A stretch of DNA of 64,000 nt, taken from the NCBI GenBank assembly GCA_036924085.1, contig JAVGWX010000025.1:27687411-27751410 (forward strand), in the 5' to 3' direction. Within the stretch, counting starts at the first letter, position 1. Every line of letters starts with the position of its first letter. A program made the translations under genes and the position numbers. The notes under the pieces are model-generated. The model saw nothing but the letters and a program-made list of their open reading frames with translations. It searched no databases and was not told where the DNA came from. The DNA comes from Ariolimax columbianus. Lineage: Eukaryota; Mollusca; Gastropoda; Stylommatophora; Arionidae. Of this stretch, positions 26,401-38,400 are shown in pieces.

Positions 26401-29400
26401 CCTCTTGTTCTAGTGGGTGGCTGTATTTTGAAAAACTTATTATAGTCTAATTTATCCGTTCCTTTAATCATCTTATAAACATGTATCAAGTCACCTTGAA
26501 TTCCTCTCCTTTCTAGACACTGTGGGCCGGTTTTTCTTACCCTTTTTTCATATTCGGTGCTATTGTGGTGCGTAGATAGTTAAAGTTTAGTCGAAGAATC
26601 AACATCATTGCACACAGTTTAACCCATAAGTTCTCGTTTCTTCTCGATATTTTTGGACAATCTCAGTACTTCTTCTTCTTCTTCTTCTTCTTCATCGCAC
26701 GCAGTCAGACGTGAACCTTTATTTTTTCGAAAAAAGCAGCGGTCATCCTGAGGCTGTCGACACTGCCATAGAGCTTGTCTAGTGTTGCCACTGGTGATGG
26801 CCACATCTGCTCTCTCTGATCCTCGTATGTCGGGCAGTTTTGCAGCAAATGTTCAGCGGTCATTTTCCCGGTACCACACGGGCATTCGTCAGTGCCACCT
26901 ATCTTCAATTTATTGAATAGGTGGTACCTCAGTCTATTGTGGCCAGTGCGAAGTCTGAAGACCACGACCTGCTCTCTTCTGTTCAACTGGTAATAGGCAT
27001 CGTTTTTTGTGTAGCCAGTATGTTCTGTTTCCCATTTGGTCATGTAACTGGCTTTGATAAGCCGTTTTGACTCTTCGTACGTCATACTAGTATCTGTTTG
27101 TGGTAGTCTTGCACCTTCTTTTGCCAGTCTGTCTGTCTCCTCGTTGCCTTGGATGTTGCAGTGGGATGGAACCCACTGTACCACTACCCTTTTTGCTGGC
27201 ATAGTTGAAAGAGTACTGCTCTTAAATCATTAACCCATAAGTTCTCTGTTCTACTCGATATTTTTGGACAATCTCAGTACAATGCACGAACTCCGTACAA
27301 TGGCAAGGAACCCGTAAAAGATTGGGTAGATTTTTACCATTATTTTTAAATTTTGCCTGAACAGCCGCCGTTAAGCCTATTATTTGAGGATTCCAACAGC
27401 CGAGAGATTTTTAACGTGTGCGACACTGCACATGTATGTCCGATCTCTACTGCCCAGAGATCAGTGGAAATAACAGAAAGTCCACGTGACAAAATCCCAG
27501 TCTACACCATGATTTGAACACACAACCTCCAGCACCAAATGCCGACGTCTTACCTCGAGAACAGCCGGTCTCTAGGATGGACAGATAGATCCCATCAAGT
27601 TGAGAGATGTATGACGTTGTGGAGATATCACTTGAACTTCACTTAGCATCAAGGTTATTTTTTTATTTTTGCGTTTGCCTTATTTATCTATTTCCTGAGG
27701 AGGTGTGCGTTGCACTGTGGTTTTTATTTTGTGCCTGTTGGCCCAGTGCATCCGACTTCAACATGAATTTTATGTAAGGGTCAGCTTCCTCCTGCATTTT
27801 CTAAGGGTTTGCTTTCCCTGGGTAAAGGCCGGCACTGTGATGGGGATCGAACCCAGCACTTTCGAGTTGTGAGCCATGCCACTTAACCACTATCCCACCC
27901 CGTGCCCTCTCATGTTCGTATGAATCGAAATCAATAAAAGAGTTTCTTAAAAGTCAAAAAGGGTTAAACAATTTACCTTGACAATATTTTTAATCCCACT
28001 GATTGTTGACAGGAGCAAGGATTGAATCTTTTGGTCATCGTTGATGTAGTCCGTGTGACGCACACACATGAACAATAAGTACGCTGGAAGGCCAGGGATA
28101 AAAGTAGACGCCAGTTTGGGCTTTAAGTCTGAAATTGTAAGAGGTTCAAGCAATCAATTGTTTTCGTCCGGTCAGTGGCAACTGGAAAATTCTCAAGCAA
28201 TTTCAGAGCGGAGGCAGAGGCACTGAAGGCTGCAGTAGAAGCAATGGTGACAGGCGAAAGCAATGAAAGCCAGATAGTCTTGTGTACAGATGCCCTGGCC
28301 GTAGTCACAGCACTAAAAAGCCAGAAAAATACTGAACTTAATGATTTAAGAGCAGTACTCTGTCAACTATGTGAGCAGTCCGCACCAAAAAGAGTAGTGG
28401 TACAGTAGGTTCCATCCCACTGTAACATCCAAGGCAACGAGGAGGCAGACAGACTGGCAAAAGAAGGTGCAAGACTACCACAACCAGATTCTAATGTGAC
28501 CTACGAAGAGTCCAAAAGGTTTATTAGGGCCAGATATATGGCCAAATGGGAAACAGAACATACTGGCTACACAAAAAATTATGCCTATTACCAGTTGAAC
28601 AGAAGAGAGCAGGTCGTGGTCTTCAGACTCCGCACAGGCCACAACAGACTCAGGTACCACCTATTCAATAAACTGAAGACAGGTGGCACTGACGAATGCA
28701 CCTGTGGTACAGGGAAAATCACCGCTGAACATCTGCTGCAAAACTGCCCGACATACGAGGATCAGAGAAAGCACATGTGGCCATCACCAGTGGCAACACT
28801 AGACAAGCTCTATGGCAGTGTCGACAGCCTCAGGATGACCGCTGCTTTCTTCTAACAAATTCAAGTTGACGTCTGACAGCGTACGAAGAAGAAGAAGAAG
28901 AAGAAGAATTGTTTTCGTCGCTGTCGTCTTCGGTCATCCTGAGATCAATGACCTAGTTTCTCTTACAAAGGACACCGTTGTTTGCACGTCTGTTTAATCT
29001 CTGTACAGCGAGGCCAGTACTGTTCTCTCACTTCCTGTGTAATGACTTCCTGCACTGATCGTGACCTCTCTGTCTCTTCTAGTGAACCTGACCTCTATGT
29101 CTCTTCTAATGACCCTGACCTCTCTGTCTCTTCTAGTGACCCTGACCTCTGTCTCTTCTAGTGACCTTTACCCCTGTCTCCTCTAGTGACCCTAACCTCT
29201 CTATCTCTTCTAGTGACCACCCGTCTCTTCTATGGACACCGACTTCTCTGTCTCTTCTAGTGACCCTCACCTCTCTGTCTCAACTAGTAACCCTGACCTC
29301 TATGTCTCTTCTAGTGACATTCATCTCTCTGTACTTCTAGTGACCCTGACCACTTTCTCTTCTAGTGACCCTGACCTCTCTATCTCTTCTAGTGACATTC

Positions 29401-32400
29401 ATCTCTCTGTCTCTTCTAGTGACCACCCCTGTCTCTTCTATGGACACCGACTTCTCTGTCTCTTCTAGTGACCCTCACCTCTCTGTCTCAACTAGTAACC
29501 CTGACCTCTATGTCTCTTCTAGTGACATTCATCTCTCTGTACTTCTAGTGACCCTGACCACTTTCTCTTCTAGTGACCCTGACCTCTCTATCTCTTCTAG
29601 TGACATTCATCTCTCTGTCTCTTCTAGTGACCACCCCTGTCTCTTCTATGGACACCGACTTCTCTGTCTCTTCTAGTGACCCTCACCTCTCTGTCTCAAC
29701 TAGTAACCCTGACCTCTATGTCTCTTCTAGTGACATTCATCTCTCTGTACTTCTAGTGACCCTGACCACTTTCTCTTCTAGTGACCCTGACCTCTCTATC
29801 TCTTCTAGTGACATTCATCTCTCTGTCTCTTCTAGTGACCACCCCTGTCTCTTCTATGGACACCGACTTCTCTGTCTCTTCTAGTTACCATGACCTCTCT
29901 GTCTCTTCTAGTGACCCTGACCTCTCTGTCTTGTCTAGTGATCCTGACCCCTGTCTCTTCTAGTGACCCTGACCTCTCTATCTCTTCTAGTGACATTCAT
30001 CTCTCTGTCTCTTCTAGAAACCCTGACCCCAGTCTCTTCTAGTGACCCTGACTTCTTTATCTCTTCTAGTGACATTCATCTATCTGTCTCTCTAGAAACC
30101 CTGACCCCTGTCTCTTCTAGTGACCCTGACCTCTTTATCTCTTCTAGTAACATTCGTCTCTCTGTCTCTTCTAGTGACCCTGACCCACGTCTCTTTTAGT
30201 GACCCTGACCTCTCTGTCTGTTCTATTTACTAATGGGGTGAGGGGTAGTCCACAGAAAGTTGACAATAGAGATGAGGATACAGAAATAGACAGAGTTAGA
30301 CACAGTGAGGAAAACATTAATAGCGGGAGAGAGACAGGAATAGAGAGAGGTGATAGAGAAGGTGAAAGACAGGGGACAGAAAGAGAGGGAGAATGACAGA
30401 GAGATCAAGACAGAGAGAAGAAGACAGAGGGAGCAGGATGCATTGACAGAAACAAAGACGCAGTCTTACCAACAATCAGATTTTTAGTGAGGTACGGAAT
30501 ATCCTCCGTCTTGTACTCCAGCATGCCCAAACACGCCCAATCCCTGCGGACGATGGTTGCCAAGGAGACAGCAGAGTTAGCAGTCTCCTCTTTCTCCAGC
30601 TGTGCCGCAATCTCAGCAGCTGTGGACAGGAATACATAATATTATTCAATTGTGACGGAAATACATAAAATAATTCAGTTGTGACGGAAATACATAAAAT
30701 TATTCAGTTGTGACGGAAATACATAAAATTATTCAGTTGTGACGGAAATACGAGGCGTGTTCAAATAATTTTTTTTTTTTAAATGTTTTATGTGTTCGCC
30801 TTATTTCTATAATCCCCAAGGCGGTGTGCGTTGCAGTGTGGTTTTTATTTTGCACCTGTCGGCCCAGTGCATCCGACTTCAGCATGCATTTTACACAAGG
30901 GTCTGCTTCCTCCTGCATTTTCTAAGTGTTTGCTTCCCCGGGGTAACGGCCGGTGCTGTGTTGGGGATCGAACCCAGCACCTTCTGGTTGTGAGCCGTGC
31001 CACTTAACCACTAGGCCACGCCGTCCCCAAACTGCACCAAGTGAACATACGCACGATGCGCACGATAACACCAACCGAATTACTGCATCAATTTTGGTGA
31101 TGGCACGTTCTGACGCAACAATATGCGCCTGACCTGGTCTCGGGAGATCTTTCGTTAACTCACGTCCTTCTTTAAGCATCGTTGTCCAGTTCTTCACTGT
31201 TGTCTTCGACACACTTCTATCACCATACACTGTCTGCATTCTGTGATGAATGTCAACTGGTCGACATCCTTCAGCTGTTAGAAACCCAATCACCTTTCGC
31301 TGATCAACTCTGGGATTCCGTATCACACACGCCATATTTTCAACAGTCTGCTGAGGAAACTTTGAGTCGGAGGATAATTAAATTTTGCAAACTTGACGGT
31401 TGGTAAGTGTTGTTTACACCAGAAGTGATGTCATCATGCGCATCGTACGTATGTTCACTTGTTGCAGTTTGGTCCGGTTACATTTAAACACGCTTCGTAC
31501 ATTCCCAGCATAGTAGATGTCAAACCTCCAATGCCTTGCGAAATACCTGTTTAAGGGAAAGGCTTCAGGAGTAAACACCGAGGAAAAATCTGCATCGTGT
31601 GCTATCTCCAAACATCTTGACAATATCTTGCCACTGGCCTAGGGTAGTTCGGGACCAGAGAGTGAGGTTGAAGACCATCGCACTAGTTCCCCAATTGCCA
31701 GCCACTTCAATGGTCCTGAGCACCGGGGTACGGCTGACGTCAGTGTCACTAGTCTAGTTTCTCGCTTCTCTGACACCGGTGTATGGCTGACGTTAGTGTC
31801 ACTGGTCTAGTTTCTTGCTTCTCTGACACCAGGGTACGGCTGACGTTAGTGTCACTGATCTAGTTTCTTGCTTTTCTGACACCGGGGTACGGCTGACGTC
31901 AGTGTCACTGGTCTAGTTTCTCGCTTCTCTGACACCGGGGTACGGCTGACGTCAGTGTCACTGGTCTAGTTTCTCGCTTCTCTGACACCGGGGTACGGCT
32001 GACGTCAGTGTCACTGGTCTAGTTTCTCGCTTCTCTGACACCGGTGTATGGCTGACGTCAGTGTCACTGGTCTAGTTTCTCGCTTCTCTGACACCGGGGT
32101 ACGGCTGACGTCAGTGTCACTGGTCTAGTTTCTCGCTTCTCTGACACCGGGGTACGGCTGACGTCAGTGTCACTGGTCTAGTTTCTCGCTTCTCTGACAC
32201 CGGTGTATGGCTGACGTCAGTGTCACTGGTCTAGTTTCTCGCTTCTCTGACACCGGGGTACGGCTGACGTCAGTGTCACTGGTCTAGTTTCTGGCTTCTA
32301 TGACAATTCTCATCTATTCGCTATTGAGAATAGACTTATTTCCAGCATGGGCTGCCTTCAACTGCATGGCATTAATATCTGCCATACCTTTTTTTAAAAC

Positions 32401-35400
32401 CTCATACTGGCCCCCATCTAATTGTCTTCATTTACCCTTCCCCCCCCCCCTTTCTTCTATCAGTCCTCGCCCGCCCCCCTTTCTTCTATCAGTCCTCCCC
32501 CCCCCCCCCGCTATATTAATCTAACGCCCTCCCGACTTATATCACAATCTGGCCCCCACTGGCTTATCCAGACATTCCCCCTCACTTCTTACGCTCTCCT
32601 GGCCACCTTATATGACCGCTACCCTTCATTTTCAGTCAAGCATCCCACCCAACCAGTCGCTTAGACGGACTGGGTCCACTATCAGATAAGTTGACCATTT
32701 TTCCCTTATATGTTGATCTGTTAGTTCAGTATTGTTATCCCTGATGAAGGCATATTGGTCGTAACGTAGGTTTTGTTTGTGTTCTCGTCTCGGTACGGTA
32801 TCTGACCAAATCAATTTTTAAACTTTGATTAAACTCAACCTTAATCAACTTTTACAATTTGTTGTCATGTTTTTTTCACATATACAACAACTTCCTCACT
32901 ATGATCCACAAACAGCATAAGTTACACCATCAAGATAAAACCGTCGTCTGATGATGTTGCTGGAGTCGCTCGCGATTGGCAACTAACTTTAACTTGTTCT
33001 TACCTTCTCCACTTTTTAGTTTTTGGGCATAGGATCCTAACAACTTCTTCAGTTTGTAGTTCTGGTCGGTTTGTTTCTCAACAGATTCCATCAAATTCTG
33101 GAAAATAAAAATTAATTAATTACGGAAATTAATAGAATTTAGAGAAATAAATCTGCCGAAAACGGATGTGTCGGACCGAAAGGTGCAAATATAGTAGCCA
33201 AGTTGTAAACTAGCGACACAACGCACTCCGTTCTCTGGACTATATCTTGCTACGTGCAATACCCTGTTCAGGGCTTGGTAGCGGGAGATTGAGAACGAAC
33301 GCAGAAGAAAAAGAAAAATAAATATAAATTTTAGAAATAAATAGGAATTTTTTTTGTATTAAATTTTAAATAAATTTTTGTCTGAGAGATAAATAGAAAT
33401 AAAGAGAATTTGTATAAATAATTCCAATTTTTGGAAGAAAAAGTAATTTATTGAAATAAATATTTCTTTGAATTAATATAAATTGTTCAAAGAAAAAGTA
33501 ATTATAGAAGGAGATGGGAGATGGAGTAGGAGGAGGAAGAACTCTAGAGGAGGAGGAGGAGAAAGGGAGGAGGAGGAGAAGGGGAGGAGGAGGAGAAGGG
33601 GAGGAGGAGGAGAAGGGGAGGAGGAGGGGAGGAGAAGCGGGAGGAGGAGGAGGAAGAACTCTAAAGTAGGAGATAAGGGTGGAGGAGGAGAAGAGGAGGA
33701 GGAGGAGGGGAGGAGGAGGAAGAACTCTAGAGGAGGAGGAGGAGAAGGGGGAGGAGGAGGAGAATGGGAGGAGGAGGAGAAGGGGGAGAAGGAGGAGGAG
33801 GGGAGGAGAAGCGGGAGGAGGAGGAGGAAGAACTCTAATGGAGGAGGATAAGGGGGAGGAGGAGGAGGAGAGGAGGAGGAGGGGAGGAGGAGGGGAGGAG
33901 GAGGAAGAACTCTAGAGGAGGAGGAGGAGAAGGGGGAGGAGGAGGAGAAGGAGAAGGGGGGAGGAGGAGGAGGAAGAAGAACTAAAGGAAGCGGAGGAGG
34001 AGGAGGAGAAGGAGAAGGGGGGGAGGAGGAGGAAGAAGAACTAGTTGAGGGGGAGGAGAATGAGGAGGAGGAGGAGGAAGAGGAGGAGAAAGAACTCTAG
34101 AGGAGGAGGAGAAAAGGGAGGAAGAGGAGGAGGAAGAACTCTAGAAGAGGAGAAGGGGGGAGGAAGAGGAGGACGAAGAACTAGAGGAGGAGGGGGAGAA
34201 GGGGAGGCGGAGGAGGAGGAGGGGGGAAGAGGAGGAGGAAGAGGAGGAGGAAGAGGAGGAGGAAGAACTCTAGAGGAGGCGGAGAAGGGGGAGGAGGAGG
34301 GGAAGAAGAGGAGGAGCAGGAAGAATTCTAGATGAGGAGGAAAAGCAAGAACTCTAGAAGTGGAGGAGGAGAAGGGGGAGGAGGAGGAGTAGGAGGAGTA
34401 AGAGCGTGTCAGAGATACTTCGAGGGAGTCTTTGAATCGCTTCTTTTGCCCACCGACCAGACGCAGGCCCTCTTTCAACTCACTGGACTTAGACGGTCCA
34501 CCTAATCTGGGTCTTCTGCAACAGTGTGTGGATGATCGGCATTTTTGCCTTCATGCGGATCTCGGTGCCAGGTACCCTATCCTGCCACTTTATTTTGAAC
34601 AATCTACGGAGGCCCTTGTATGGAATTGGTTCAAAAAATGATGCCTTTTACCAGATGAACAGAAGAGAGCAGGTCGTGGTCTTCAGACTCCGCACAGGCC
34701 ACAACAGACTGAAGTACACAAGAGAGGAGGCCGTGGTCTTCAGACTCCGCACATGCCACAACAGACTGAGGTACAGAAGAGAGCAGGTCGTGGTCTTCAG
34801 ACTCCGCACAGGCCACAACAGACTGAGGTACAGAAGAGAGCAGGTCGTGGTGTTCAGACTCCGCACATGCCACAACAGACTGAGGTACAGAAGAGAGCAG
34901 GTCGTGGTCTTCAGACTCCGCACAGGCCACAACAGACTGAGGTACAGAAGAAAGCAGGTCGTGGTCTTCAGACTCCGCACAGGCCACAACAGACTGAGGT
35001 ACACAAGAGAGCAGGTCGTGGTCTTCAGACTCCGCACAGGCCACAACAGACTGAGGTACACAAGAGAGGAGGTCGTGGTCTTCAGACTCCGCACAGGCCA
35101 CAATAGACTGAGGTACAGAAGAGAGCAGGTCGTGGTCTTCAGACTCCGCACATGCCACAACAGACTGAGGTACAGAAGAGAGCAGGTCGTGGTCTTCAGA
35201 CTCCGCACATGCCACAACAGACTGAGGTACAGAAGAGAGCAGGTCGTGGTCTTCAGACTCCGCACAGGCCACAACAGACTGAGGTACAGAAGAGAGCAGG
35301 TCGTGCTCTTCAGACTCCGCACATGCCACAAAAGACTGAGGTACACAAGAGAGCAGGTCGTGGTCTTCAGACTCCGCACTGGCCACAACAGACTGAGGTA

Positions 35401-38400
35401 CACAAGAGAGGAGGTCGTGGTCTTCAGACTCCGCACAGGCCACAACAGACTGAGGTACACAAGAGAGGAGGTCGTGGTCTTCAGACTCCGCACAGGCCAC
35501 ATCAGACTGAGGTACAGAAGAGAGCAGGTCGTGGTCTTCAGACTCCGCACATGCCACAACAGACTGAGGTACAGAAGAGAGCAGGTCGTGGTCTTCAGAC
35601 TCCGCACAGGCCACAACAGACTGAGGTACACAAGAGAGGAGGTCGTGGTCTTCAGAATCCGCACAGGCCACAACAGACTGAGGTACAGAAGAGAGCAGGT
35701 CGTGGTCTTCAGACTCCGCACAGGCCACAACAGACTGAGGTACACAAGAGAGGAGGTCGTGGTCTTCAGAATCCGCACATGCCACAGCAGACTGAGGTAC
35801 AGAAGAGAGCAGGTCGTGGTCTTCAGACTCCGCACAGGCCACAACAGACTGAGGTACAGAAGAGAGCAGGTCGTGGTCTTCAGAATCCGCACAGGCCACA
35901 ACAGACTGAGGTACAGAAGAGAGCAGGTCGTGGTCTTCAGACTCCGCACAGGCCACAACAGACTGAGGTACCACCTATTCAATAAACTGAAGATAGGTGG
36001 CACTGACGAAAGCACCTGTGGTACCGTGAAAATGACAGCTGAACATCTGATGCAAAATTGCCCGACATACGAGGACCAGAGAAAGCAGATGTGGCCATCA
36101 CCAGTGGCAAAACTAGACAAGCTCTATGGCAGTGTCGACAGCCTCAGGATGACAGCTGCTTTCTTCGAACAAATTCAAGTTGACGTCTGACAGAAGAAGA
36201 AGAAGAAGAAGAAGAAGAAAAAGAAGAAGAAGAAAAAGAAGAAGAAGAAGAAGAAGAAGAAGTATGAAAGTGGTTTATTTTCCTAGCTTGCCTGCTGTAC
36301 ACAATCCACGTCTCACTTCTCACTGGCATACAAAAGGGTGGGGAGCACTACAGCTAGGTAGACTTTCGTATCAAGCCTAAGAACCCTCCGATTCCAAACA
36401 CTGTTGCACAGCCTTCCAAAGGCAGCACTGGCCTTGGAGATTCCGTTACTGACCTGGCAGTCAATAGTACTTTCCCTGGCAGTAGTGCTGCATGATGCTG
36501 TCTAATGACTGGAGACGCTCGTTCTTGACTCTGATATCTGGGCCGCGATATGCGTCACCCGAGGCAGGCTGGAACATTACTTCGGTTTTCTTTTGTATTA
36601 ATTGTAAAACCGAACATGTCGTAAGCTGATGAGAACTTATCCCCATGTCTCTTTCGGTGCTGGCAGTCATCAGCAAAAAGCAAGTTCGAGATGGTTGTGT
36701 CGATTAGCTTGCTGTGTGCTTGCAAGACTGTGACATACGGTGCGCAGCGTGGTAAAGATCAACTCAGGGACCGGACCGACCAGGACAAAAAAACGGTAAT
36801 ACGTCTCTACCACAAGACTTTCATCAGAGACACACGATAAGGATCAAAATCATTGTGTACACGTGCTTCAATATTTATGCCGCCATATTTGTAATTTCCA
36901 GAAATGTGTGTACTGTGTGTTGTTGTTGTCTCTTTCGGTGCTGGCAGTCATCAGCAAAAAGCAAGTTCGAGATGGTTGTGTCCATTAGCTTGCTGTGTGC
37001 TTGCAAGATTGTGACATACCGTGCGCAGCGTGGTAAAGATCAACTCAGGGACCGGACCGACCAGGACAAAAAAACGGTAATACGTCTCTACCACAAGACT
37101 TTCATCAGAGACACACAAAAAATGAAGCAGAACAACTAACAAATTACAAGAGAAAAGAAGTTCAGTTTCGTTCAAGCGATATCTCCGTATCGAAGGTCGG
37201 CTGCAGTGGATCTCCAGCATATACGCACAATTTAGACATTTGAGTAAAGCTATTTACCATGACAAAACTATGTGCTCTAATTGAGTTTGTCCATCTAAAA
37301 TTGACTGACCTTCTAATATCCAAAGTACATACTTCAGTAGGGTGGGAAATATATTCATCAAATTTACTTGATACATTATGTGGGATACGCCCCCTGGACC
37401 GTAGTCTTCTTCTTCTTCTTCTTCTTCTTCTTCTTCTTTTTCTTCTTCTTCTTCTTCTTCTTCTTCTTCTTCTTCTTCTTCTTCGTACCCTGTCAAACGT
37501 CAACCTGTATTTTTTCGAAAAAAGCAGCGGTCATCCCGAGGCTGTCGACACTGCCATAGAGCTTGTCTAGTGTTGCCACTGGTGATGGCCACATCTGCTC
37601 TCTCTGATCCTCGTATGTCGGGCAGTTTTGCAGCGGATGTTCAGCGGTCATTTTCCCTGTACCACAGGTGCATTCGTCAGTGCCACCTATCTTCAGTTTA
37701 TTGAATAGGTGGTACCTCAGTCTGTTGTGGCCTGTGCGAAGTCTGAAGACCACGACCTGCTCTCTTCTGTTCAACTGGTAATAGGCATCGGTTTTTGTGT
37801 AGCCAGTATGTTCTGTTTCCCATTTGGACCGTAGTCTGATCCTCCGAGGAACGATCTAGCTTGATCCTAACCAACGGACGAATGGTAACCCGAATAACAC
37901 ACGTCTTGTCGTTCAAATACCAGCTGATCTTTAACAGAATTATCACCATCTAAATCCAATTTATCAGCCTCAAAATCTTGGAAATTACATTCAACGACTT
38001 GTATTTTTAACTTTTTAAAATGATCGTTTCTTGAAATTTCAAAACCCATATTATGACGATAAGGATCAAAATCATTGTGTACACGTGCTTCAATATTTAT
38101 GCCGCCATATTTGTAATTTCCAGAAATGTGTGTACTGTGTGTTGTTGTTGTTATTATGCCACAGCTGCTGAGCAAGCCTGCTCTTGGCAGCCCAATGCCA
38201 TTCTAATATATATAAAGGTCTTCTTTAGTTGTGTCACTGCTCTGTTCAGTGTGTTGGCAATTTTCGGCAGTTCTTGTAAGCGCATTGCACTCAATGAGTA
38301 GGTGTCGAACTGTTTCATCAGGATGAGAGCAATGTCTGCACAAGGGCAGGAGCTGGGGATTGATGAGGTTCAAGTGGCTGTTGACTCTGATATGTCCTGG

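Noticed and set aside
34631..36120. Minus-strand ORFs of 447 and 490 codons over the 57-bp array
   Set aside because: Antisense shadows of the LINE repeat unit; openness follows from unit composition.
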